From a virus: 43,328 nucleotides of DNA. Shown one piece after another: positions 37,435-43,328 of this stretch (position 1 is its first letter; every line of letters starts with the position of its first letter). The translations under genes were made by a program, and so were the position numbers. The stretch is from the IMG/VR virus record IMGVR_UViG_3300044631_001009, positions 1 through 43,328 of that record; one strand, written 5' to 3'. The notes below the pieces were generated by a model that was not told the origin of the DNA, did no database searches, and saw only the letters and a program-made list of their open reading frames with translations.

Positions 37435-37848
37435 ATGTGTCCCGTTTCAATCAATGTTGCGGCTGCAGCCTGCATTCCATTGGTTCCATTCCATGTCGTT
37501 CGCGGCAGGAGCAATGTGGCTATGATCGTCCGATACACAATAACGAAACGGCTTGAAAGTCAGTTTCAGATTGCTGGCGAAACTGTTGTCCAGTTGCGCA
37601 ATGACAGGCCGCAGCAGAAAAGCATCATTCGCGATGTAATTCAAAAGATTAAAGCCGGATCATTTAAGACATCGGACAAAATCGACGGAGTCAAAGATGC
37701 GACATTGCGGACCTATATTTCACGATTGAAAACGTTTGGTGCAGTGCGAGTTGATAAGAATGGCACGGTGATTTGGTGCGACGATTCGGTGATCAGTGAT
37801 GCGGTGCGGTTCGGTTCAAAAGGATCTCTTCAGGAGACTAGCACATGA
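37435..37848 (+). CDS. Putative winged-helix protein, 137 aa
   Basis: I use the ATG at 37435 (AAGG eight bases ahead). An in-frame ATG at 37309 has a good AAGGAAACG site but would overlap the ParB-like gene by 100 nt and give a 179-aa product; the start is undecided. The C-terminal half (KSIIRDVIQKIKAGSFKTSD, RTYISRLKTFGAVRVDKNGT) reads like a winged helix with a 'wing' strand. It is probably a DNA-binding regulator. Confidence 0.62.
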   Translation: MCPVSINVAAAACIPLVPFHVVRGRSNVAMIVRYTITKRLESQFQIAGETVVQLRNDRPQQKSIIRDVIQKIKAGSFKTSDKIDGVKDATLRTYISRLKTFGAVRVDKNGTVIWCDDSVISDAVRFGSKGSLQETST

Positions 37849-38180
37849 GTCAACTAACTCTCTTTGACTGCCCCAAAGCCACCGCCCGCATCTCCCGCAA
37901 ATCAGACCCAATAACCAGCCAGAAATCAGCAGTCGAAACAGAGCTGCGAATTAACACGCTACAGAGCTTTGTTTTGCAAGCCATTAAGGACGCACCAAAG
38001 CCAATCACGGCAAACGAAGCTGCACACGAAGCGGCAAAGCAATACGTCGCGAACATCGAAACGTTTCGCAAGCGAGTGCGTGAACTGGTTCGGATGGATC
38101 TCGTAAAAGAATGCGACGATCGCAAGTGCGAAGTCACTGGCAAATCAGCGATGACGTTCACAGCAAAGGGGCAGACATGA
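37845..38180 (+). CDS. Small winged-helix-like protein, 111 aa
   Basis: ATGA overlap. Starts MSQLTLFDCP, then 'SDPITSQKSAVE' and a helix-rich part followed by 'AHEAAKQYVANIETFRKRVR ELVRMDLVKE', resembling small phage helix-turn-helix proteins encoded near replication genes. Likely transcriptional or replication accessory protein. Confidence 0.68.
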   Translation: MSQLTLFDCPKATARISRKSDPITSQKSAVETELRINTLQSFVLQAIKDAPKPITANEAAHEAAKQYVANIETFRKRVRELVRMDLVKECDDRKCEVTGKSAMTFTAKGQT

Positions 38181-38479
38181 CAGCAAACATTGGGCGACCA
38201 CAAAAGCGAACGCCACCGATCCCGCCAGCAGGCTCGCGGCTGACCGTAATCCGCTATATGTTTACAGTCTCGCAATGGGACAACGCAGGCGGCTATCAGG
38301 TTTGGCGTTGTCGATGCTCGTGCGGAGAAATTGTTGACACCCATCGTTCACGCATTCAGAGCGGCGGGACGAAATCGTGCGGATGCTTGCGTCGTGAGAT
38401 GGCTCGGGAACGAATCAAAAAAGCTCAGGACGCTCATGTCGAGGCGGCAAAGCAAAGGAGACTGGCAAATGCTAAATGA
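38177..38479 (+). CDS. Zn-ribbon protein related to HNH endonuclease N-terminus, 100 aa
   Basis: ATGA overlap with the gene before. The core 'VWRCRCSCGEIVDTHRSRIQ SGGTKSCGC' has the same CxCxCG...SCGC layout as residues 40-66 of the HNH protein at 30494, but no nuclease domain follows; only a basic helix (RREMARERIKKAQDAHVEAA). It is either a DNA-binding stand-alone ribbon or what is left of a homing endonuclease. Confidence 0.72.
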   Translation: MTANIGRPQKRTPPIPPAGSRLTVIRYMFTVSQWDNAGGYQVWRCRCSCGEIVDTHRSRIQSGGTKSCGCLRREMARERIKKAQDAHVEAAKQRRLANAK

Positions 38480-38609
38480 GATTATCGCAACAGCTCTGCT
38501 GATCGTCCTGGCGTGGTTTGCAGCCGGATCATCGCAACTGGCTGACGAGCGAAGCCAGATCAAGCGTGGCAACAAGTGGGCGAAAGACAACTACCCACCA
38601 ACATACTAA
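38469..38609 (+). CDS. Small membrane protein, 46 aa
   Basis: ATG at 38469 overlaps the previous gene by 11 nt. One N-terminal helix (LNEIIATALLIVLAWFAAGS) then a polar tail ending NYPPTY. Function unknown. Confidence 0.62.
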   Translation: MLNEIIATALLIVLAWFAAGSSQLADERSQIKRGNKWAKDNYPPTY

Positions 38610-38841
38610 CCGGCGAGAGCAAGGGCTTACCGGATTAAATCGGAACGGGCAGATCGTTTCTGTCCGGCCCGCTGTCAACGGCGGCGGGCGAATCTCCCTC
38701 AGAGCCTGACCGATTGGAGAAGACGCCAACGGTTGGCCCCCGCAAGCCATTATGGCTGGTCAGGCTCTGAATTTGTACTCCTGCGGACGGCTTGCCAGCG
38801 GTGGCGTGGTCAACAGTTCGTCGAAGCCGTTCGCAGGTTTT
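38610..38841 (+). ncRNA. Strongly structured non-coding segment upstream of csrA
   Basis: No convincing ORF lies in this gap of 258 nt before csrA. Stems read by eye: CGGGCAGA/TCTGTCCG (38646-38653 with 38659-38666, one G-U), GCCCGC/GCGGGC (38667-38672 with 38684-38689), a perfect 13-bp stem 38699-38711 with 38758-38770 enclosing GCCAA/TTGGC (38725-38729, 38733-38737) and AGCCA/TGGCT (38745-38749, 38753-38757), and a 13-bp stem with one G-U, 38781-38793 with 38824-38836, enclosing GCCA/TGGC and followed by GTTTT. The last looks like a terminator. It may be a stand-alone small RNA or the csrA leader. Confidence 0.62.
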
Positions 38842-38867
38842 CATTAACTAATCAGACGGAACGAATC

Positions 38868-39047
38868 ATGCTAGTGCTTAGCCGGAAAACTGAAGAAGAC
38901 ATCCTGATCGGTGATTCAATTGTTGTGAAGATAATCGAGATACGAGGCGACAAAGTTCGCCTTGGAATCGAAGCCCCAAAAGATGTTTCCGTTCATCGCA
39001 GGGAAGTTTCGGAGGCGATTGCGAGAGATGGCAAAAAGAAAATCTAA
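38868..39047 (+). CDS. csrA: CsrA-like RNA-binding translational regulator, 59 aa
   Basis: The ATG at 38868 gives [20 protein letters not shown] and [18 protein letters not shown], an end-to-end match to the CsrA/RsmA family. The RNA-contacting residues Leu4, Arg6 and Arg44 are in place. CsrA dimers bind ANGGA motifs, usually in hairpin loops over ribosome-binding sites, and change translation or stability. Its own ribosome-binding region ACGGA (in CAGACGGAACG) is such a motif, so autoregulation is possible. The longer frame from 38733 is the structured leader and is not coding. Confidence 0.93.
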   Translation: MLVLSRKTEEDILIGDSIVVKIIEIRGDKVRLGIEAPKDVSVHRREVSEAIARDGKKKI

Positions 39048-39264
39048 GCGGCTACACATGCCAACAGGGCACAAGCCAATGAACAGAGATCCGTCGCTCG
39101 AAGAGATTTGGGGCACTGAAACAACAATGGGGCTGGCGGAATCGATCCGCATGGAACGGCCTGATCTTCCAGAGAACAAAGGCTTGTATCGGCCTTCACA
39201 GATTCGTGAGTGTTCGACGCGAATGCTTCCGAGTGGCAGCGGCTTATTGAGGGGGCAGGGATGA
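39028..39264 (+). CDS. Hypothetical protein, 78 aa
   Basis: ATG at 39028 overlaps csrA by 20 nt; an earlier in-frame start at 38962 would lie inside csrA. Basic N-terminus ([17 protein letters not shown]), then '[20 protein letters not shown]'. No domain recognised. It overlaps rusA by four bases. Confidence 0.65.
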   Translation: MAKRKSKRLHMPTGHKPMNRDPSLEEIWGTETTMGLAESIRMERPDLPENKGLYRPSQIRECSTRMLPSGSGLLRGQG

Positions 39265-39674
39265 GAGAGTTCACGGTGCATCACGAGCCAGTCGGACAGC
39301 CACGACATCGCATATCGACACACGGGAAACATGCCCGCATGTACCTGCCAACAAAGCATCCGGTTCACGCATTTAAGCGGGCAGTCCAGGCAGAGTTCGG
39401 AAAGCGACTGCCATTTCATGAGGCGGTGGAGATTGTCGTCAATGCTTGGTTCCCTCGGCCGAAATCGAAGACGTGGAAGACGCGACCGATGCCATCGTAT
39501 CGGCATATAAAAAAGCCTGATGCTGACAACGTTTTGAAAGCTGTTCTTGACGCCCTGAATGGGCTAGCGTGGGTCGACGATGCCCAAGTGTTTTCCGCGA
39601 CTGTCAGAAAATTTGTGTGCAGTGGTGAGTGTGTTCCAAGGTGTGAAATCGTTATTCGCGGGGTGAGCGAATGA
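39261..39674 (+). CDS. rusA: RusA-family Holliday junction resolvase, 137 aa
   Basis: ATG at 39261 with GAGGGGG upstream; an in-frame ATG at 39210 is less likely. RusA signature KPDADNVLKAVLDALNG (85-101) then AWVDDAQV, giving the metal-binding Asp87, Asp89 and Asp106/107 and the conserved Lys93. It would cut four-way junctions made by recombination or replication, helping to debranch DNA before packaging. Length matches the family (about 120-140). Confidence 0.9.
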   Translation: MREFTVHHEPVGQPRHRISTHGKHARMYLPTKHPVHAFKRAVQAEFGKRLPFHEAVEIVVNAWFPRPKSKTWKTRPMPSYRHIKKPDADNVLKAVLDALNGLAWVDDAQVFSATVRKFVCSGECVPRCEIVIRGVSE

Positions 39675-40069
39675 GTGAAGTCATCTGCATTAGTTTTACG
39701 CCGTCGCACGAATACCGTGAGCACATCAATCGGCGTTACATGAATGATCGCAGTTGCGGAGCGACGGCCGGAGACTCGTATTGGCTCGGGCTTGGAACGT
39801 ATGACGTTGTCGATCCGTTTGCACGATACCGGGAGCACGAAGAATCAAAGCCAATCACCGTTCCAGCGTGGCGTGAGCGGATTGAGAAGGCCAAGAGAGA
39901 CATTGAGAAGCACAAATCAGAACAGCGAGTGCAGTTGCTCGCTGAACAGTTAACCGACGAAACAATCTTTTTAGAAATCGAGGCAATAAGACAATGGGCA
40001 CGATCACTACGACAACCAACACAGTCTCAGACTGGCTCACGCGAATTGACGCAAGCCGGAACGAACTGA
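39671..40069 (+). CDS. Hypothetical protein, 132 aa
   Basis: ATGA overlap with rusA. A possible alpha/beta start (VICISFTPSHEYREHINRRY) and a charged helical C-terminus (ERIEKAKRDIEKHKSEQRVQ). It overlaps the next gene by 76 nt. No family recognised. Confidence 0.65.
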   Translation: MSEVICISFTPSHEYREHINRRYMNDRSCGATAGDSYWLGLGTYDVVDPFARYREHEESKPITVPAWRERIEKAKRDIEKHKSEQRVQLLAEQLTDETIFLEIEAIRQWARSLRQPTQSQTGSRELTQAGTN

Positions 40070-40956
40070 TTGACGCAGCAAAGAATGGATCACGAATCAA
40101 CGCGGCGTTTGCGATGGCAGAGGCTCGCATTCAGTTAATCGAATCGCTGACCGATGAGAACATCAAGGCCCGTCTGCTGCGGATGACGGACCCGAGAATT
40201 AACATGGTTGAACTTGCCAACAATCCAACGGACGAAGATCGAATCAGGGTTTGTGCGATTGCCATCCTGAGTGGCTTCTGTCCTGGGGATGATCAGTTTG
40301 CTGTCTTTGGCGGCAAGGGCGGCGGAAAGCTCTACACGAAGGAAGCAGGCTTTCGCACGCTGTTCGCTCACCTTGGGATCGTGCCAGAGGTTTCCGTTGG
40401 GCATCCTGAGTTTGTGCCGCTTGGAAAGTCAGGAAAGAAAATCTGGCGAGTCGAAGGCAAGGCGTCTTGCTCCTACGGCGGCAAGGAATACGCGGTGGAA
40501 TTCTCTGGGGCGATGGCGTTGGGGCTGCCGGGCTATGAATCAGACAACGTAGCGGGAATTACAGCCAAGGGCCGCAGGCAGCTTCTGAAAGCGTTGTGGA
40601 CGAAGGTTAGCCCGATCCTAAATGATGATCAGGCGGACGAAGTGGAAGTTATCCCGCAGACGATGCTGATTGAGGAGCCTCGACAGCCAGTGGCGGTTGA
40701 GCCTGAGCCATCAGAAACCGAAAAGCACGAACCTTCGCTGGCACGCATCCGCAAGATTCTCGGTGACAATCCGGACCAGTTGACGTTTGTCGAGTCGGTT
40801 TGGAATGAGATTGCCGCGGCAAAGACTCAGGAGAAGCTGGAAGAGGCGGGCAAGGAACTGGCGGCGATGAAAGCCAGCGTGAGTCAGCAAGTGCTGTCGC
40901 TGGTGCGGCCATACTATCAGGCACGGCAGGCAGAATTGAAAGGCGGTGCGGCATGA
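39994..40956 (+). CDS. Conserved-looking replication/recombination-region protein, 320 aa
   Basis: ATG at 39994. A central block (about residues 75-205: RIRVCAIAILSGFCPGDDQF, KEAGFRTLFAHLGIVPEVSV, GKASCSYGGKEYAVEFSGAM) looks like a compact domain, then an acidic/Pro linker and a helical C-terminus. The 'KEAGFRTLF' pattern and the place beside rusA recall phage single-strand-annealing proteins of RecT/Erf type, but I cannot confirm this; treat as unknown with that hypothesis. Confidence 0.62.
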   Translation: MGTITTTTNTVSDWLTRIDASRNELIDAAKNGSRINAAFAMAEARIQLIESLTDENIKARLLRMTDPRINMVELANNPTDEDRIRVCAIAILSGFCPGDDQFAVFGGKGGGKLYTKEAGFRTLFAHLGIVPEVSVGHPEFVPLGKSGKKIWRVEGKASCSYGGKEYAVEFSGAMALGLPGYESDNVAGITAKGRRQLLKALWTKVSPILNDDQADEVEVIPQTMLIEEPRQPVAVEPEPSETEKHEPSLARIRKILGDNPDQLTFVESVWNEIAAAKTQEKLEEAGKELAAMKASVSQQVLSLVRPYYQARQAELKGGAA

Positions 40957-41162
40957 GCGGCATCACCATCGGCCCGGATGGCAACGTGGAGTTATCACAG
41001 CGGACATCAGACAAGCCAGTTGATTACCTGATCGTTCTTCGTGCGTCGCTCAATGCTGCACAGGCTGCAGAATTTGAGGACTGCGAGGAGGTGATTCTGC
41101 GACATCCAAAAGAGCCTGCGTTGCTGCGGGCAAAGGTCAAAGGCGTGGAGGTGATTCGATGA
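40953..41162 (+). CDS. Hypothetical protein, 69 aa
   Basis: ATGA overlaps with both neighbours. Acidic small protein (MSGITIGPDGNVELSQRTSD...HPKEPALLRAKVKGVEVIR). No motif recognised. Confidence 0.66.
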   Translation: MSGITIGPDGNVELSQRTSDKPVDYLIVLRASLNAAQAAEFEDCEEVILRHPKEPALLRAKVKGVEVIR

Positions 41163-41356
41163 CCAAACGCAAAACGCGATTCCACGATGAGTGGTACGCG
41201 GTCTATGGCTATGAAATGCCTGCTCACGTGGAACGATTGCCGATCGGGCAGATTCAGGAAGCGATTGAGTTTGGCAGGACGAAACACAGGCCGGTGAATG
41301 AGACGGCCGGAAATGATGACGATCTCAAGGTCTGGGACGGGCACAAGGAGTTTTGA
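41159..41356 (+). CDS. Hypothetical protein, 65 aa
   Basis: ATGA overlap. Contains an aromatic-rich segment (HDEWYAVYGYEMPAHVERLP) and an acidic end. Its stop TGATG shares a base with the next start. Function unknown. Confidence 0.66.
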   Translation: MTKRKTRFHDEWYAVYGYEMPAHVERLPIGQIQEAIEFGRTKHRPVNETAGNDDDLKVWDGHKEF

Positions 41357-41640
41357 TGAGCCATAACCAGCGACTTTACTGGCTTCGCACGCTCGGCTTT
41401 ACCGCACAAGACCGGGGCATCATCCACGGCACTCTCGGCACTTGCTCGCTTGTCACAGGAGAACGCCAGGGTGAGACAGAGGAATTTTGGCTGGCGGCTC
41501 GCGATGGATCTGCATTGGTCCACACAAGCAGCCTTCCGGTGATGACTTGGGCGGAACTGCAGGCGTGGATCGAGGAAAAGCCTGAGACGAAAAAATCCTT
41601 GTTGAAGGAAAGGAATCTTTTCGGAGACGATCAATGGTAA
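41356..41640 (+). CDS. Hypothetical protein, 94 aa
   Basis: ATG at 41356 with GGAG upstream. Starts MSHNQRLYWLRTLGFTAQDR and has a 'TGERQGETEEFWLAARDGSA' beta turn region and a Lys/Glu-rich C-terminus. Possible small helix-turn-helix content at the start; not assigned. Confidence 0.66.
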   Translation: MSHNQRLYWLRTLGFTAQDRGIIHGTLGTCSLVTGERQGETEEFWLAARDGSALVHTSSLPVMTWAELQAWIEEKPETKKSLLKERNLFGDDQW

Positions 41641-41858
41641 CGCCGGAGCCATTCACCTGCCCCAAATGCGGCGGGCATTACTACGGGTCGATCTGTGAGC
41701 GTCGGCCAGATGGATCGTTTTGGAAGGTCGCGGAAGAGTGCCACGATCAGCACAGTGTTGGGTGCAAATGGGTGGAGCAGAAAGAAGTGATGCTGATTGC
41801 GGGGAAGCACTTCGATCAAGGAACGTGGCAATCGTGCGCGGAAGGGGAATCAAGGTGA
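41634..41858 (+). CDS. Zinc-ribbon protein, 74 aa
   Basis: Overlaps the previous gene by seven bases. FTCPKCGGHYYGSIC followed by HDQHSVGCKW gives a Cys4/His-type ribbon, ending with a beta region. Often such small ribbons accompany replication genes in phages. Confidence 0.68.
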   Translation: MVTPEPFTCPKCGGHYYGSICERRPDGSFWKVAEECHDQHSVGCKWVEQKEVMLIAGKHFDQGTWQSCAEGESR

Positions 41859-42664
41859 GCTGGATTAAAGTTGAGTATTCACTGCTCTCAAAGCCGGAGG
41901 TGATGCAAATGGCCGCACACTTCGACATTTCGGAACATGAGGTTGTCGGCCATCTGGTTGCGTTTTGGTGCTGGGTAGACACTAACGTGTCCCCGGAATG
42001 TCCCGATGTCATCGGGACAAAATCGGGACTGGATCGTGTGTGCGGACGCGAAGGCATGGTCGAAGTGCTAATTGATGTTGGCTGGCTGTCGTTCGACGGT
42101 AAGCGGTTCAGCGTGCCAAATATGGACCGGCATTTGTCAAAGTCGGCAAAGCAGCGAAGCGTGGAAGCTAGAAAGAAGCAAAATCAGAGATCATGTCCCG
42201 ATGTTGTCCCGATGTTGTCCCGCAAATGTCCCGATGCCATCGGGACAAAACCGGGACCAGATAAGATAAGAGAAGATAAGAATAGTAATACAGAAACACA
42301 GGACGCGATTGCGTCTACGGTTTCAGTTGTCGTGAAACAGGATGCGGCTTCGGTCAATGCTCCAAAGAATCGCAGCAAGGCATTCGAGAAACCGACAGTG
42401 CAGCAGATCATCGGCTACGTGCAGGAGATCGGAAGCACAGTCGACGCAAAGAGCTTTTGGGACTACTACGAAAGCAACGGCTGGCGAGTCGGTCGCAATC
42501 CAATGAAGGACTGGCGGGCAACAGTGAGGCAGTGGCAATCACGAAATCATCAGGGGAATGGAAATGGCGGAACGCAACGACTCACAACGTCACAGCATCG
42601 CGAGAACGCAAACGCAAGTGCCTTCAACTCAATCCGGGCCGCGATTGCTGCCAGCGGCGACTAA
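41855..42664 (+). CDS. Replication initiator/replisome organiser-like protein, 269 aa
   Basis: GTG at 41855 overlaps the previous stop (GTGA) behind GGAAGGGG. The N-terminal domain (MSWIKVEYSLLSKPEVMQMA, EVVGHLVAFWCWVDTNV) reads as a winged helix of phage replisome organisers. A low-complexity middle carries the iterons of the origin, and the C-terminus (AFEKPTVQQIIGYVQEIGST, FWDYYESNGWRVGRNPMKDW) resembles DnaD-like helices that contact helicase loaders. Like lambda O, gene and origin coincide. Confidence 0.78.
   Translation: MSWIKVEYSLLSKPEVMQMAAHFDISEHEVVGHLVAFWCWVDTNVSPECPDVIGTKSGLDRVCGREGMVEVLIDVGWLSFDGKRFSVPNMDRHLSKSAKQRSVEARKKQNQRSCPDVVPMLSRKCPDAIGTKPGPDKIREDKNSNTETQDAIASTVSVVVKQDAASVNAPKNRSKAFEKPTVQQIIGYVQEIGSTVDAKSFWDYYESNGWRVGRNPMKDWRATVRQWQSRNHQGNGNGGTQRLTTSQHRENANASAFNSIRAAIAASGD
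41988..42300 (+). repeat. Candidate replication origin with iterons inside the initiator gene
   Basis: TGTCCCGATG occurs at 41999-42008 as one arm of a perfect palindrome (partner CATCGGGACA at 42010-42019). A second cluster has direct copies at 42194, 42205, 42216 (TGTCCCGCAA) and 42227, exactly 11 bp apart, the last again paired with CATCGGGACA (42238-42247). An A-rich, purine-biased stretch (about 42260-42300) follows at once. The 11-bp period, one helical turn and not a multiple of three, shows DNA-level repetition inside a coding sequence. Confidence 0.78.
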
Positions 42665-42962
42665 GGCGGGCCGGTTGATTGGAAGTCTTGAAAGGCTTTG
42701 CTCTGCGAAGGCGACGGTACAGCTCACGAGCCATCAGGCAGAAACGTGGTTGGCTTCTCTCAGCGTTTTTGATCCGAAGATTGTCAACGCGGTCATCCTG
42801 AAGATTGCTCATGGGCCAGATCCATTTCCGGACCTCGGGAAGATTGTCATTGCGTGTGAGTCACTCAGGCGTGAGCGGAACGGAACACCAGCGCAAGGCG
42901 ATGTGAAACTAGGCGCGGCAACATTGAAGGCTTTGGCGGACGCATGGGGGCTGGATGTATGA
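42564..42962 (+). CDS. Hypothetical replication-region protein, possible helicase loader, 132 aa
   Basis: ATG at 42564 with GGGG at good spacing (ATG at 42558 is alternative), overlapping the initiator gene by about 100 nt. The helical region 'SHQAETWLASLSVFDPKIVN AVILKIAHGPDPFPDLGKIV' resembles the small helicase-loader/inhibitor proteins encoded after initiators in siphoviruses. Function inferred from place and pattern. Confidence 0.58.
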   Translation: MAERNDSQRHSIARTQTQVPSTQSGPRLLPAATKAGRLIGSLERLCSAKATVQLTSHQAETWLASLSVFDPKIVNAVILKIAHGPDPFPDLGKIVIACESLRRERNGTPAQGDVKLGAATLKALADAWGLDV

Positions 42963-43141
42963 GCGAAAATAAACCGGAATACGTCGTGGAGTATCGCAGG
43001 GCGTCTGACGTGCTCTGGCGTGAGTCGTTTCGGTCGAAGGATAAGGCCGAAGCCGAGAAGCAACTGGCAAGCGACAGGAATCGGTTTCTGACGTTTCAGT
43101 TGCGGCTGATTCAGGTGAAGGTGATTAAAGAGTTGCGTTAA
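42959..43141 (+). CDS. Hypothetical protein, 60 aa
   Basis: ATGA overlap with the preceding gene. A charged beta/alpha mini-protein (YVVEYRRASDVLWRESFRSK, DKAEAEKQLASD). It ends one base before a leader-like hairpin and the methyltransferase start. Confidence 0.68.
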   Translation: MSENKPEYVVEYRRASDVLWRESFRSKDKAEAEKQLASDRNRFLTFQLRLIQVKVIKELR

Positions 43142-43166
43142 GCAGCGAAGTGGAACATCCGCTGTT
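43141..43166 (+). repeat. Leader-like hairpin before the methyltransferase
   Basis: AGCAGCG (43141-43147) pairs with CGCTGTT (43160-43166), one G-T mismatch pair allowed, followed by GTTTTGAG. It contains CGAA, 8 nt, TCCG (43146-43161), relating it to the leader family of the left region, and could also act as a weak terminator of the replication operon. Confidence 0.5.
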
Positions 43167-43197
43167 GTTTTGAGTTTGTTTGAAAACATTGGCAATC

Positions 43198-43328
43198 ATG
43201 CAAAAAACCGACTCCGCTGCTACTTCACAAAAACAACTGACTTTCGGGAGTCTGTTTGCGGGAATCGGTGGATTCGATCTTGGATTCGAGCGGGCTGGGA
43301 TGGTCTGCAAATGGCAGGTGGAAATTGA
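43198..43328 (+). CDS. DNA cytosine-5 methyltransferase (N-terminal part, continues at base 1)
   Basis: The true start codon is the ATG at 43198, about 7 bases after AACATTGG. The first codons (MQKTDSAATSQKQLTFGSLF) run off the window end and continue in phase at base 3 of the window. Motif I (FGSLFAGIGG) lies in this part. Together with 1-737 it encodes one 246-residue enzyme. Confidence 0.9.
   Translation, partial: MQKTDSAATSQKQLTFGSLFAGIGGFDLGFERAGMVCKWQVEI
43202..43328. repeat. Terminal direct repeat, right copy
   Basis: Exact copy of bases 1-127, closing the circle. See the left copy for interpretation. Confidence 0.93.

Noticed and set aside
38733-38867. Extended reading frame upstream of csrA
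   Set aside because: CsrA proteins begin at the MLxL motif; the upstream part is the structured non-coding segment and has no CsrA-like content.
1-43328. CRISPR array, insertion sequence, integrase or lysogeny repressor
   Set aside because: I looked for direct-repeat/spacer periodicity, transposase or recombinase motifs and a cI-like gene and saw none; the only regular short-period repeats are the 11-bp iterons of the origin.

Overview
The window looks like one complete genome of a tailed double-stranded DNA phage of siphovirus type. Bases 1-127 are repeated exactly at 43202-43328, so the contig closes into a circle of 43,201 bp. A cytosine methyltransferase gene runs across the join (start codon at 43198, stop at 737). 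All convincing genes are on the + strand and most overlap or abut (ATGA, GTGA or TAATG junctions), so long co-transcribed operons are likely. I see no integrase, lysogeny repressor, DNA polymerase or RNA polymerase. The host is not shown directly. The many small cysteine-rich proteins, the phage csrA and the style of the tail proteins remind me of phages of Planctomycetota, but that is recollection and was not tested.

Layout: (1) 43198-5953 holds the methyltransferase and about 18 small unknown genes. Many junctions carry a short repeated post-stop hairpin (CGGW, 7 nt, TYCG), and two of these units carry a tRNA-like RNA (2360-2472 and 3026-3157) instead of an ORF. (2) 5986-9033 starts with a good sigma70-like promoter and looks like a lysis region: small membrane proteins, a complete papain-like cysteine protease, a lipoprotein and a membrane/coiled-coil protein. 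(3) 9077-15813 holds tail-fibre or virion-surface proteins, including a LamG-like fold and a BppU-like protein. (4) 16014-24054 is the packaging and head module: small and large terminase, gpW-like connector, lambda-type portal, a fused prohead protease-capsid protein, a putative decoration protein and a head-tail joiner. (5) 24045-30448 is the tail module: terminator-like protein, gpZ-like protein, tail tube, tail chaperones with a -1 frameshift site, tape measure and distal tail proteins. (6) 30458-34901 holds an inserted HNH endonuclease, a 33-cysteine protein, two glycosyltransferase-like proteins and a methyltransferase. (7) 35059-43141 is the regulatory and replication module. It starts at a promoter bracketed by a perfect inverted repeat and includes a ribbon-helix-helix protein, a DUF3102-like protein, a ParB-like protein, a strongly structured non-coding segment just ahead of csrA, rusA, and a replication-initiator-like gene that carries 11-bp-spaced iterons and an AT-rich stretch, a lambda-like origin arrangement.

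The least ordinary items are the cassette-like leader family with its tRNA-like passengers, the structured RNA next to csrA (and the possibility that phage CsrA acts on these leaders), the papain-like protease in the lysis position, and the iteron origin. Functions given below rest on motifs read by eye. No database search was run.
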